Shown here: in pieces, positions 1-8,240 of the stretch
Layout of the letters: each line of letters begins with the position of its first letter
Numbering within the stretch: the stretch's first letter is position 1
Assembly (NCBI RefSeq): GCF_009834025.1
Contig: NZ_CP047156.1
Span: forward strand, 2,170,001-2,234,000
DNA length: 64,000 nucleotides
Source of the DNA: Epidermidibacterium keratini
Lineage (GTDB): Bacteria; Actinomycetota; Actinomycetes; Mycobacteriales; Antricoccaceae
Direction: 5' to 3'
Translations under genes and position numbers: made by a program
Notes under the pieces: model-generated
Database searches by the model: none
Told to the model about the DNA's origin: nothing
Seen by the model: only the letters and a program-made list of their open reading frames with translations

Positions 1-294
1 ATCGGTGACGCCTGCCATCGCGGATATAGCAAGGATCGGGTCATTCACGGGCACCTGGATGGCAGAGCGCACCGCCGCATCGCGGGTGCCGCCGTACACG
101 TCATAGGTGCCGAGTACGTCGGCGAGAAACAGTGAGTGGAAGCCGCCGCGCTCGAGCAGTCGGGCGAGCTCGAGCCAGTGCTCGAGCTTTGCGTAGTCAG
201 TGCTGTCGTCGTCGTCGCGGGTCCACAGCCCGGCCGACTGGTGGCCGACACAGGCCATGGCAAAGGCGTTGAGCAGCATCGTCCGGTTGGTCAT
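1..294 (-). CDS. LLM-class flavin-dependent monooxygenase, N-terminal part (runs off left edge)
   Basis: Reading from 294 down to 1 gives 98 residues of an FMN-dependent monooxygenase of the NtaA/SnaA/DszA type. Visible are the N-terminal strand with the conserved GHQSAGLW segment and the FDS-type region 'ARLLERGGFHSLFLADVLG', followed by the substrate-loop region. The ATG at 294 overlaps the stop of the upstream transporter gene by 4 nt (ATGA), so the two are translationally coupled. Known members oxidise chelators, sulfones or sulfonates with FMNH2 from a separate reductase. The SAM-IV riboswitch ahead of the operon argues for a sulfur-scavenging substrate, which is inference. The C-terminus lies outside the window. 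Confidence 0.88.
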   Translation of the reverse strand, partial: MTNRTMLLNAFAMACVGHQSAGLWTRDDDDSTDYAKLEHWLELARLLERGGFHSLFLADVLGTYDVYGGTRDAAVRSAIQVPVNDPILAISAMAGVTD

Positions 295-1637
295 CGAGAC
301 ACCTCCTGGAGTTCGGCCGACCGCTCGTCACGCGACGGCCGGGTCTCTGGTGCGAGGAACGCGCCGAGCGCCGACAGCAGCGAGAGTACGGCGAGGTAGC
401 CAGCGACCAGCCATGGATCGCCTCCGCTCGTGGTCAGCAGCGTGGCCGCGACAAGCGGGGTAATGCCGCCGCCGAGTACGGCGCCCACCGCATAGCCGAC
501 CGAGGCGCCGCTGTAGCGCATGTTGGTCGGAAACAGCTCGGCGAAGAAGGCGCCCTGCGGACCGTACTGGCTGTCGTGTCCGACGTTGATCCCGAGCACG
601 AACGCGAGTGTGATGAGTACGCCGGACCCGGTGTCGATCAGCGCGAAGGCCGGTGCGGTGAAGACGGCGGTGAAGAGCGCGCCGAAGATATAGACCCGGC
701 GGCGGCCGAGGCGATCGGACAGCCAGCCCCAGAACGGCGTACTTGCCAAGCCCAACACGGACGCGATCAAGGTCGCGGCGAGTCCGAGGTCGGCGCCGTC
801 CGAGCGCACCTCGCTGACGATGTAGGTCAGCGCGAAGACGGTGTAGAGCGTGTAGATGGCGTTCTGGCCGAGCCGCATGAGCACCGCGTAGAGCACCTCA
901 CGCCAATGCGAGCGCAGCACTTCACGCACGGGGGAGCGCAGCGTCTCACCGCGAGCGCGCAACGCGACGAACTCGGCAGAGTCGTTGACTGCCAGGCGCA
1001 CGATGAGGCCGATCACGACGAGTACGGCGCTCAGCAGGAACGGGATGCGCCAGCCCCACGCCAGGAAATCCGCGGTGCCCAGCAGCCCGTGCACCGTCGC
1101 GTAGGTCGAGGTAGCGAGGATCATGCCGGCGGCCGAGCCGGTCTGGGGGAACGCGCCGTACAGTCCGCGCCGCCGCGCGGGAGCGTGCTCGACGGCCAGC
1201 AGCACCGCGCCGCCCCACTCGCTGCCAGCCGAAAGTCCCTGCAATAGCCGCAATGTGGTGAGCAGAATCGGTGCTGCGACACCGATCGTCGAGTACGTCG
1301 GCAGCAGCCCGATTGCGGTCGTCGACAGCCCCATGACCAGCAGGGATCCGACAAGCACGGCCTTGCGGCCAATGCGATCGCCGAGGTGACCTGCGAGCGC
1401 GCCGCCGAGTGGACGGGCCAAGAAACCCACGGCGTACGTCGCGAATGCCGCGAGTACGCCGCCAGCCGCAGATGCGTCGGGGAAGAACAGCGGCCCGAGG
1501 ATCAGAGCCGACGCGGTGCCGTAGAGATAGAAGTCGTACCACTCGACGGCCGTGCCGACGAACGACGCGAGAGCGACCCGTCGGCGGCTTGTCGGCACGG
1601 GCGGTGGGGTGGACGGGGACAGGGATGGGGCAGACAT
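291..1637 (-). CDS. MFS transporter, metabolite:H+ symporter (MHS) type
   Basis: A 448-residue, 12-helix major facilitator. The first helix region (EWYDFYLYGTASALILG, about residues 32-48) and the loop motif GxLGDRxGRK (about 84-94) are typical of the MHS/ShiA-ProP branch, and a second copy GWLSDRLGRRRV sits mid-protein. These proteins import small organic acids, osmolytes or related metabolites with protons. The gene is first in a two-gene operon with the flavin monooxygenase and lies directly behind a SAM-IV riboswitch. It therefore probably imports an organosulfur compound that the monooxygenase then attacks. The ATG at 1637 follows a GAGGG ribosome-binding site about 12 nt upstream. The substrate is inferred only from context. 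Confidence 0.9.
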   Translation of the reverse strand: MSAPSLSPSTPPPVPTSRRRVALASFVGTAVEWYDFYLYGTASALILGPLFFPDASAAGGVLAAFATYAVGFLARPLGGALAGHLGDRIGRKAVLVGSLLVMGLSTTAIGLLPTYSTIGVAAPILLTTLRLLQGLSAGSEWGGAVLLAVEHAPARRRGLYGAFPQTGSAAGMILATSTYATVHGLLGTADFLAWGWRIPFLLSAVLVVIGLIVRLAVNDSAEFVALRARGETLRSPVREVLRSHWREVLYAVLMRLGQNAIYTLYTVFALTYIVSEVRSDGADLGLAATLIASVLGLASTPFWGWLSDRLGRRRVYIFGALFTAVFTAPAFALIDTGSGVLITLAFVLGINVGHDSQYGPQGAFFAELFPTNMRYSGASVGYAVGAVLGGGITPLVAATLLTTSGGDPWLVAGYLAVLSLLSALGAFLAPETRPSRDERSAELQEVSR

Positions 1638-1665
1638 GGCAGAGAAGTTCCCTCAGCTCTTATAA

Positions 1666-1790
1666 GCCCGGAGGCTTGCACTTGCCGGTGCCCGAAGCTG
1701 GCACCCGCCTGGTCGTTATCCGGAGCACCCCACCGCAAGTACGAGGGTTGCTGCCCAGCGAGCCGGAACTTGGCGCTGGAACTCGTGACC
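1666..1790 (-). promoter_or_regulatory. SAM-IV riboswitch
   Basis: On the minus strand this leader shows the SAM-IV architecture. P1 is GGUC/GACC (1790-1787 with 1715-1711). P2 is CCAGCG/CGCUGG. The conserved core is GGCAGCAACCCUC followed by GCGGUGGGGUGCUCCGG. A P4 hairpin GGUGCC/GGCACC and the 3' GCAAGUGC element follow. Block for block it parallels the mycobacterial SAM-IV RNA I remember (GGUCAUGAG..., CCGGCAACCCUCC, GCGGUGGGGUGCCCCGG). It ends about 30 nt before the transporter start, so it probably controls initiation or early termination of the transporter-monooxygenase operon in response to S-adenosylmethionine. Confidence 0.92.
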
Positions 1791-1820
1791 GCCGTCCACG
1801 TTAGCGAACCCGCCCGGACC

Positions 1821-1849
1821 GCTTGCTGACCCACCCCGGCTCAGCAAGC
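1821..1849. repeat. 9-bp inverted repeat in the divergent intergenic region
   Basis: Arms GCTTGCTGA (1821-1829) and TCAGCAAGC (1841-1849) are perfectly complementary around an 11-nt loop. There is no T-run on either side. The repeat lies upstream of the SAM-IV leader, between two divergently transcribed genes, so an operator or promoter-proximal cruciform is more likely than a terminator. Confidence 0.55.
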
Positions 1850-1919
1850 CCTCGGTGACGTTCGCTCACTAGCGCTCGCTCGCTGCGGGGCTCCGAACTC
1901 GGTGGCTAGCATCGGGGAT

Positions 1920-2732
1920 ATGAGGGAGATCGCGCAGGCGCGCACGTTGCTGTTTGTCCCGGGCACCCGACCGGACCGGTTTGCCAAGGCCGCGGCGTCA
2001 GGCGCCGACGGCATCATCTGCGACCTCGAAGACGCCGTTGCGCCGGACGACAAGGACACCGCACGCAAGTCGGTGATATCGGCGATCGCCCAGACGCCCG
2101 GCATCGTGCGGATCAACTCTGCCGAAACCCCTTGGTACGCCGATGATCTCGCCGCGGTCGCCGCACACGACGATGTCACCGGGGTGCTGCTACCCAAGGC
2201 CGATGACCCGGAGGTCGTGGCGGCCACCGCCGAGGCGCTGGGCGGCAGACCGCTGCTGCTGCTGATCGAGTCCGCCCGGGGGATCCGCGACATTGACACG
2301 ATCGCGCAGGTGCCCGGCGTCAGCCGGCTGATCTTCGGCAACCTCGACTACGCGCTCGATGCCGGTGTCACGGTGCGCAGCGACGACGAGGACGAGCTGC
2401 TTGTCGCCCGCTCACGGGTTGTCATCGCCAGCCGCGCCGCCGACCTTCCTGCCCCGCTGGACGGCGTCATCGCCGACATCGACAACGACGACCTGCTGCG
2501 TCGGCGTACCACTCGTGCGCTGGACCTCGGCTTCGGCGGGCGCGTCTGCATCCATCCTCGGCAGATCGACATCGTGCACGACGCGGTGCGGCCGAGCGAC
2601 GACGAGATCGCCTGGGCGCAAAGGATTGTTGAGACAGCAAGCGCGAGTGCCGGCGCGGCGGTCAAGGTCGATGGGCAGATGGTCGACCGGCCCGTCCTCG
2701 TGCGCGCGGAACGGATCATCGAGCGGGCATGA
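1920..2732 (+). CDS. HpcH/HpaI aldolase / citrate lyase beta (CitE-like) family protein
   Basis: A 270-residue TIM-barrel protein of the CitE-like family. The start (LLFVPGTRPDRFAKA), the acidic metal-binding segment ICDLEDAVAP, the LLIESARGI strand, and the C-terminal GRVCIHPRQIDIV are all family hallmarks. Members cleave or condense acyl-CoA thioesters such as malyl-, citramalyl- or beta-methylmalyl-CoA, using Mg2+ bound by the Glu and Asp residues. I chose the ATG at 1920 because it sits 7 nt after a TAGCAT -10-like box (1907-1912), suggesting a leaderless mRNA. An in-frame GTG at 1902 would add six residues. It lies 19 nt ahead of dinB and may be cotranscribed with it. Its substrate cannot be read from the sequence. 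Confidence 0.88.
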   Translation: MREIAQARTLLFVPGTRPDRFAKAAASGADGIICDLEDAVAPDDKDTARKSVISAIAQTPGIVRINSAETPWYADDLAAVAAHDDVTGVLLPKADDPEVVAATAEALGGRPLLLLIESARGIRDIDTIAQVPGVSRLIFGNLDYALDAGVTVRSDDEDELLVARSRVVIASRAADLPAPLDGVIADIDNDDLLRRRTTRALDLGFGGRVCIHPRQIDIVHDAVRPSDDEIAWAQRIVETASASAGAAVKVDGQMVDRPVLVRAERIIERA

Positions 2733-2751
2733 CCAGCCAGAGCGCAGCGCA

Positions 2752-3861
2752 ATGACGATCGACCGGCCTCGCCCCGGTGTCTCTCAGGCGCCGGTCCCGG
2801 GGCTGTGGATGCTGCACGTCGACCTCGACCAGTTCGTCGCGGCGGTCGAGATCCGCCGCGACCCGAGCCTGCGGGGTACGCCGGTGATCGTCGGCGGCTC
2901 AGGCGATCCGCAGGCCGCGAGGCAGGTCGTCGCGACCGCCTCCTACGAGGCCCGGGCCGTGGGGGTGCGCTCGGGAATGCCGCTTCGGACGGCGTACCGC
3001 AAGTGCCCTGAGGCGGTCTTCCTACCCACCGACCATGCGGCGTACGACGCGGCGTCTGCCGAGGTCATGGAAGTCCTCAGAAGTTTTGGGATGCCGGTCG
3101 AGGTCTGGGGTTGGGACGAGGCCTTCGTCGGAGCGCAGGTCGACGAACCGCAGCCGCTAGCGCGCCGAATGCGCGAAGAAGTGCTGCAGCGCACCGGGTT
3201 TGGCTGCGCTATCGGGATCGGTGACACCAAAGAGCGGGCCAAGATGGCGACCGGGTTTGCCAAGGTACGCAGCAAATCCGGGGAAGCCGGGACCGCAGAT
3301 GGGGTCTACCAGCTCGATGCCAGCAACTGGCTCGACGTGATGGGCGAGCGTCCGGCGGGCGAGCTGTGGGGGATCGGCGCGAAAACCGCCGCCAAGCTCG
3401 CCGCCCATGGCATCCACACCGTCATCGACCTCGCCGCGTCCGATCACCACGAGCTCGCGGGGTGGTTCGGCCCGACGATCGGACCGAGCCTGAAGCTGCT
3501 CGGCCGCGGCGGTCGTGACGTCGAGATCCGGACCGAGCCGTACGTCGCCCGCTCTCGCGGGAAGCAGGTCACCTACCCCCACGACCTCAACGACCCCGAG
3601 GAGATCCGCGACGCCGTCCTCGATCTAGCGCGCCAGGTGCGCGATGAGATCGCCAGCGAAGGGCGCATCGCCACCCACGTCGGCGTGACCGTGCGGACGT
3701 CGACGTTCTACACGCGGACCAAGACCAGCAAGCTCAGCGAGCCGACAACACAGATCGAGCCGATCCGCGAGACCGCCTTGCGGGTGCTCGGCCGGTTTGA
3801 GGTCGACCGACCCGTGCGGCTGCTCGGCGTACGCCTCGACCTGCTGATGCCGCCGGAGTGA
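2752..3861 (+). CDS. dinB: Y-family DNA polymerase IV, DinB2 type
   Basis: A 369-residue translesion polymerase. The catalytic motif I is HVDLDQF (Asp24, Asp26) and the second acidic pair is in WGWDEAFV (Asp122, Glu123). A helix-hairpin-helix (LWGIGAKTAAKLAAHGI) and a full little-finger domain ending in RPVRLLGVRLD follow. The HVDLDQF and EVWGWDEA signatures and the GFAK motif match mycobacterial DinB2 rather than DinB1. Val29 occupies the steric-gate position that is aromatic in most Y-family enzymes and Leu in M. smegmatis DinB2. That predicts weak discrimination against ribonucleotides. No beta-clamp motif is obvious at the very C-terminus. The ATG at 2752 is the start supported by homology; longer in-frame readings run antisense-like through the preceding gene. 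Confidence 0.95.
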   Translation: MTIDRPRPGVSQAPVPGLWMLHVDLDQFVAAVEIRRDPSLRGTPVIVGGSGDPQAARQVVATASYEARAVGVRSGMPLRTAYRKCPEAVFLPTDHAAYDAASAEVMEVLRSFGMPVEVWGWDEAFVGAQVDEPQPLARRMREEVLQRTGFGCAIGIGDTKERAKMATGFAKVRSKSGEAGTADGVYQLDASNWLDVMGERPAGELWGIGAKTAAKLAAHGIHTVIDLAASDHHELAGWFGPTIGPSLKLLGRGGRDVEIRTEPYVARSRGKQVTYPHDLNDPEEIRDAVLDLARQVRDEIASEGRIATHVGVTVRTSTFYTRTKTSKLSEPTTQIEPIRETALRVLGRFEVDRPVRLLGVRLDLLMPPE

Positions 3862-3959
3862 GGGCGCGGTGGCCGACGTATCCACATACAACGGCTACTC
3901 ACAGGTTCAGCACAGAAAACTGCCAGTGACGCAACAGCGCGTCGCATGATTCTGAGATC

Positions 3960-4700
3960 ATGACAACCATGAACAGCCCTGCGTCGAGACCGGAGCTCCG
4001 CCGCCCCGACGGTGAGCCCCCACGTGTCCTGGTGGTCGACGACGAGAACACTCTCTCCGAGCTGCTCGCGATGGCATTGCGCTACGAGGGCTGGGATGTG
4101 CGCACGGCAGGTACCGGCACCGACGCGGTCCGGATCGCGCGCGACTTCCGCCCCGACACCGTCGTACTCGACATCATGCTGCCGGACTTTGACGGCCTTG
4201 AGGTGCTGCGGCGCATGCGTGCCGACAACCACACGATCCCGGTGCTCTTCTTAACCGCCAAGGACGCCGTCGAAGACCGGATCGCGGGCCTGACGGCAGG
4301 CGGCGACGACTACGTGACCAAGCCGTTTAGCCTCGAAGAGGTCGTCGCGCGGCTGCGCTCGCTGCTGCGCCGCTCGACGATGGCTGCTGCGGAGTCCGAC
4401 TCGCTGCTCGTGGTCGGTGACCTGACGCTGGACGAAGATAGCCACGAGGTACGCCGCGGTGGCGACGAGATCTCTTTGACCGCAACGGAGTTCGAGCTGC
4501 TGCGCTATCTGATGCGCAACCGTAAGCGCGTGCTCAGCAAGGCGCAGATCCTCGACCGCGTGTGGAACTACGACTTCGGCGGGCAGGCCAACGTCGTCGA
4601 GCTCTACATCTCCTACCTGCGCAAGAAGATCGACGCCGGTCGTGCGCCGATGATCCATACCATGCGCGGTGCGGGCTACGTCCTGAAACCTGCTGAGTAG
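3960..4700 (+). CDS. OmpR/PhoP-family response regulator
   Basis: A 246-residue two-component regulator. The receiver domain has the acidic pair DD27-28, phosphoacceptor Asp71 (VVLDIMLPDFDG), Thr in FLTAKD and Lys in YVTKPFSLEEVVARL. The winged-helix output domain (about 150-243) has the TATEFELLRYL and VELYISYLRKKID signatures. The receiver-linker resembles mycobacterial PhoP/TcrX. The kinase gene begins 3 nt after the stop, so they are one operon. ATGs at 3960 and 3969 are both possible; no strong ribosome-binding site separates them. The signal and regulon cannot be inferred here. Confidence 0.94.
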   Translation: MTTMNSPASRPELRRPDGEPPRVLVVDDENTLSELLAMALRYEGWDVRTAGTGTDAVRIARDFRPDTVVLDIMLPDFDGLEVLRRMRADNHTIPVLFLTAKDAVEDRIAGLTAGGDDYVTKPFSLEEVVARLRSLLRRSTMAAAESDSLLVVGDLTLDEDSHEVRRGGDEISLTATEFELLRYLMRNRKRVLSKAQILDRVWNYDFGGQANVVELYISYLRKKIDAGRAPMIHTMRGAGYVLKPAE

Positions 4701-4703
4701 CCC

Positions 4704-6161
4704 GTGGCCTGGAAACGTCCGTGGTCGTTGCGACGTCGCCTCGTCCTCTCCGTTACCGGGCTCATCCTCATCGCCAGCATCGCTATCGGGATCGCGCTCC
4801 CGCTGATCCTCCGTGACTTCCTGATCAGCCAGGTCGACACGCAGCTCAACGACACCGTGAAGCGCGCCACGAGCTACGGCACCGACCCCGACGACTCAGG
4901 CGCCTACGGATCACCCAAAGGCCTGGTGCAGCCGGGGCAGTCGGTCGGCACCCTCGCTGCCTTCAGCGACGGCACCTACCTCACCGCGTGCGCCTATCTG
5001 AACAAGGACGGCAAGCCCTCAGGGTGTACGCCGGACATGATCGCGGCGATCGGTCAGCTGTGGGTGAGCGACGAGCCGAAGACCGTGCACCTGTCAAACC
5101 TCGGCGACTACCGCGTCACCACGGTCAAAACCTCCGACGGCATTTTTGTGGCCGGGTTACCGATGAAGGACACCAACGAGACGGTGAGCCGCCTGATCGT
5201 CATCGAGGTGACCGTGTTGGGCGCCGTACTCGTCATTGCGGCCATCGCGACCGCGACGATGATCGACTGGACCCTGCGCCCGCTGCGGCGGGTGGCCTCG
5301 ACCGCGAAGCGGGTCAGCGCGATGCCGCTCGACAAAGGCGAGGTCGACCTTGCGGAGCGGGTCGAGTCGAAGGACGCCAACCCGGGCACGGAGGTCGGTC
5401 AGGTCGGCGCCGCGCTCAACCAGCTGCTCGATCACGTCGACAACGCGCTCGATGCCCGGCACCGCAGCGAATCTCAGGTGCGCGCGTTTGTCGCCGACGC
5501 CAGCCACGAGCTGCGCACTCCGCTTGCCGCGATCCGCGGGTACGCCGAGCTGACCCGGCGGACCCGGAGCGAGATGACACCCGATGTCGCCCATGCGCTG
5601 ACCCGCATCGAGTCCGAGAGCGAGCGGATGACCGCGCTCGTGCAGGATCTGCTGCTGCTGGCGCGGCTCGACTCGGGGCGGCCACTGCGCCGTGAACCGG
5701 TCGACCTGGCGCCGCTGATCATCGACGCGGTCAGCGACGCCCAAGCCGCCGGTCCGGCGTACCAGTGGGATATCGACCTGCCCGACGAGACGGTCGAGGT
5801 CACCGGCGATGCGTCGCGGCTGCACCAGGTGCTCGCCAACCTGCTCTCCAACGCGCGCACGCACACTCCTGAAGGCACCACGGTGACGACGTCGCTGTCG
5901 CGTACGCCGGACGGTACCGGCGCGGTCATCGAGGTCACCGACGACGGGCCGGGCATCCCTCAGGCGCTGCAGACGCAGGTCTTTGACCGGTTCGCCCGCG
6001 GCGACTCCTCGCGCTCGCGCGAGAAGGGCAGCACGGGGCTCGGCCTGGCGATCGTGCAGGCTGTGGTCGCCTCGCATGGTGGACGCGTGGCGGTCAACAG
6101 CGTGCCCGGACGCACGAGCTTCCGGGTCACACTGCCCATCGACCGCCGCGTGGGTCCGTAG
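4704..6161 (+). CDS. Sensor histidine kinase, partner of the OmpR-type regulator
   Basis: A 485-residue membrane kinase. A first transmembrane helix (about 12-36) is followed by an extracytoplasmic sensor of about 125 residues with two cysteines (96 and 108) that could form a disulfide. A second helix (about 162-188), HAMP, and a HisKA box FVADASHELRTPLAAI with His268 come next. The HATPase domain has the N box (NLLSNARTHTPEG), DDGPGIP and STGLGLAIV. It starts with GTG right after the regulator stop. Its stop abuts the stop of the convergent antiporter gene with no spacer, so the two transcripts must overlap. Confidence 0.94.
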   Translation: MAWKRPWSLRRRLVLSVTGLILIASIAIGIALPLILRDFLISQVDTQLNDTVKRATSYGTDPDDSGAYGSPKGLVQPGQSVGTLAAFSDGTYLTACAYLNKDGKPSGCTPDMIAAIGQLWVSDEPKTVHLSNLGDYRVTTVKTSDGIFVAGLPMKDTNETVSRLIVIEVTVLGAVLVIAAIATATMIDWTLRPLRRVASTAKRVSAMPLDKGEVDLAERVESKDANPGTEVGQVGAALNQLLDHVDNALDARHRSESQVRAFVADASHELRTPLAAIRGYAELTRRTRSEMTPDVAHALTRIESESERMTALVQDLLLLARLDSGRPLRREPVDLAPLIIDAVSDAQAAGPAYQWDIDLPDETVEVTGDASRLHQVLANLLSNARTHTPEGTTVTTSLSRTPDGTGAVIEVTDDGPGIPQALQTQVFDRFARGDSSRSREKGSTGLGLAIVQAVVASHGGRVAVNSVPGRTSFRVTLPIDRRVGP

Positions 6162-7862
6162 TCACTCGAGGCGTTCGAGGCGTGCTTCCTCTCGGTCGAG
6201 CAGGGCCAGAGCGGCGGTGAACGTCTCGGTTCGGTAGGCGCCGATCGACTGCTCGTCGAGCACGGCCTCGCGCAGTGCGTCCAGATAGCGCCCCTGCAGC
6301 TGGTGCACCTGCTCGCGTGCGTCGGGCCGGCCGGCGAGCGGGGAGAGAGTGTGTCCGCTCAGCAGGGGTGAGAGGCGGCGCGAGATTGTCTCGGCGAGCT
6401 TGGGATCGACCTGCTCGCCGTCGACCTGCTGCTCCGACAGCGGCCCGAGCCGGGCGACGACCGTGTCCGTGGCTGAGCGCATCAGCTCCACCAGCTCGGC
6501 GCGTTTCGCTTCCTTGGTGGGCGACTCGAAGCGCATCGCCCGGATCACCGCGGGCAGCGTCGCGCCGAAACCGAGCAGCGTGACGACGGCGACGTTAAAC
6601 GCGATGAGCACGACCGTCGAGCGATGCGGCAGTTCATAGGGGATTGTCTGTGCCGCAGCGACTGTGATGGCCCCACGCATCCCGGCCCAGCCGAGTACGA
6701 CGCCACCGCGCCAGTTCAGTCGCTGTTGCTCGTGATAGTCAGAATCGGCGCGGACCTGCGCGACCCGGCGCTCCCAGACCGCGAACTTTCGCTCCTGCGC
6801 TTGGGTTTGCGGCTCGAACTGCGACAGGCGCTCATCGGCGGCTTCGATCCGCCGCTGCGCGCGGTCGCGGCGTCGGGGCTGGCGCCGTTCGCCGAGCAGC
6901 AGCACCGCCACGCCGAGGGCCCGCAGCACGATGAGCAAGCCGCACACGAGGGCCGAGCCGGCGATCACGACCCACACCGAGTCGTCGCTGAGTGATCGCG
7001 CCAGCCCCGGAAGCTGCAGGCCCATCAGCAAAAACAGCGCGCTCTCGCCGATGAAGCTGATTGTCGCCCAGTTGATCGCTACGGTCTGGCGAGTGCGCGC
7101 CGAGGTGTTCTTTGCCGATGTCACGCCGGTGGCGATGCCGCTGACGACGACCGCCAGGACCCCGGAGGCAGCGAGTTCCTCAGCCGGAAAGTAGGCCGCG
7201 AACGGCACGGCGAAGGACACCGTGGTCGCCAGCACCGGATCATCGATCCGCCCTCGGACCCAGCCCGACGCGGCTCCGACGACCAGCCCGACGAGTACGG
7301 CGCCGACCACCGCCCAGGCAAACTGGCCGGTCGCCTCCGCAAACGAGAATGCCGAACCCACGGAGGCGATCGCCGTACGCAGCACGACCAGCGCTGACGC
7401 GTCGTTGACCAACGACTCGCCTTCCAGCAGCGACATCAACCGGGGTGGCAGGCCCAGGCGGCGTCCCACCGAGGTCGCGGCGACCGCGTCCGTCGGGCTC
7501 ACGACGGCGCCGAGCGCCACCGCGAGGCCGAGCGGGATCTGCGCAAACACCAGGTTGACCACGAACCCGATGACGACCGCGGAGCCGGCGACCAGGACGA
7601 CCGACAGCCAGGTGATCATCCGCAGGTTGCGTCGCAGGTCGGTCACCGGGAACCGCACGGCGCTGGCATACAGCAGGGGCGGCAGGATGCCGGCGAGCAC
7701 CAGCTCGGGGTCGATCTCAATATCCGGTACGCCGGGGAGGTAGCTCCCGGCGATACCGAGCACGACGAGCAGCAGGGGCGTGGCGAGTCCGGTCCGCCGC
7801 GAGAACGCCGACGCGACAACGATCACCGTGAGCGCGGCCAGCGCGATGACGAATACCTGCAT
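6162..7862 (-). CDS. CPA1-family Na+/H+ antiporter (NhaP-like)
   Basis: A 566-residue monovalent cation/proton antiporter. The membrane half (residues 1-410) has about 12 helices with the family landmarks PPLLYA, ALGAVVSPTDAVAATSVGRRLGLP and SLLEGESLVNDASALV, where the conserved Asp pair is expected. The region after GLQLPGL is interrupted by a charged loop rich in Arg and Gln (about 325-380), and a membrane segment WAGMRGAITVAAAQTIP follows. The remaining ~130 residues form a charged cytoplasmic tail (helical, RLSPLLSGH...) likely to be regulatory. It exports Na+ or K+ and imports protons for pH and salt homeostasis. The end abuts the kinase gene tail to tail. Confidence 0.93.
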   Translation of the reverse strand: MQVFVIALAALTVIVVASAFSRRTGLATPLLLVVLGIAGSYLPGVPDIEIDPELVLAGILPPLLYASAVRFPVTDLRRNLRMITWLSVVLVAGSAVVIGFVVNLVFAQIPLGLAVALGAVVSPTDAVAATSVGRRLGLPPRLMSLLEGESLVNDASALVVLRTAIASVGSAFSFAEATGQFAWAVVGAVLVGLVVGAASGWVRGRIDDPVLATTVSFAVPFAAYFPAEELAASGVLAVVVSGIATGVTSAKNTSARTRQTVAINWATISFIGESALFLLMGLQLPGLARSLSDDSVWVVIAGSALVCGLLIVLRALGVAVLLLGERRQPRRRDRAQRRIEAADERLSQFEPQTQAQERKFAVWERRVAQVRADSDYHEQQRLNWRGGVVLGWAGMRGAITVAAAQTIPYELPHRSTVVLIAFNVAVVTLLGFGATLPAVIRAMRFESPTKEAKRAELVELMRSATDTVVARLGPLSEQQVDGEQVDPKLAETISRRLSPLLSGHTLSPLAGRPDAREQVHQLQGRYLDALREAVLDEQSIGAYRTETFTAALALLDREEARLERLE

Positions 7863-7965
7863 ACCGCGATCGTAGGAGGCCCACTGTGGTGGCGATCGGG
7901 GCCAGGCGAGGGCGTCCCGAGCGAGCGTTCGGACGGGAAGATCCCTGCCATGACGGCAAAACGTC

Positions 7966-7984
7966 TATTGACGATCCGTCAATA
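7966..7984. promoter_or_regulatory. 8-3-8 palindrome overlapping a TTGACG -35-like element
   Basis: TATTGACG (7966-7973), ATC, CGTCAATA (7977-7984) is a perfect inverted repeat. TTGACG inside it resembles a -35 box. A second hairpin-forming repeat, AGCGCCA/TGGCGTT with a 5-nt loop (7988-8006), follows at once. The arrangement looks like an operator over the promoter of the structured RNA that ends at 8140. No clear -10 box at standard spacing was found. Confidence 0.5.
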
Positions 7985-8003
7985 ACGAGCGCCAATGTTT
8001 GGC

Positions 8004-8140
8004 GTTGCATACCTCCCGGTTGGGGGAATGGGGCTGCGATCATAAGTCCACGAAGTGCCGACGGGACATCGCCTTCGTATCGACAGATCGCGCAACAACA
8101 GGCTGTGGCCGTCACTTCGGTGACGGCCACAGTACTTTTT
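8004..8140 (+). ncRNA. Candidate structured small RNA or leader RNA
   Basis: The 378-base gene-free stretch 7863-8240 has no plausible coding region but is rich in nested pairing. GUUGC (8004-8008) pairs with GCAAC (8092-8096). Inside are CCUCCC/GGGGG (8012-8026) and GCGAU...GUCC (8036-8049) with GGAC-AUCGC (8064-8072). The loop ACGAAG (8050-8055) can pair with CUUCGU (8073-8078), an H-type pseudoknot. A strong intrinsic terminator follows. Nothing on the plus strand upstream could need that terminator, because the antiporter gene is antisense. An RNA starting here is therefore the simplest reading, either a free sRNA or an attenuated leader of the SDR gene 100 nt downstream. I do not recognise an Rfam family. 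Confidence 0.55.
8103..8140 (+). terminator. Intrinsic terminator (13-bp stem, UUCG loop, U-run)
   Basis: CTGTGGCCGTCAC (8103-8115) pairs perfectly with GTGACGGCCACAG (8120-8132) across a TTCG tetraloop, followed by TACTTTTT. The T-run exists only on the plus strand, so it terminates plus-strand transcription. The nearest plus-strand gene upstream ends 1.9 kb away behind an antisense gene, so the terminated transcript must begin in the intergenic region. Confidence 0.92.
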
Positions 8141-8240
8141 GCAGTTCGTCTTCTTCGGCCTCAGCGTTCGCCCGGGGGCCCGGGGGTGCCGTGCGGGCAC
8201 GTCGTACGCTCGGCGTACCCCCAACTGTGAGGAGAGCGAC

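Noticed and set aside
2359-2751. N-terminal extension of dinB running through the CitE-like gene
   Set aside because: The sequence is Arg/Ser-rich out-of-frame reading of the upstream gene; the polymerase domain begins right after ATG 2752.
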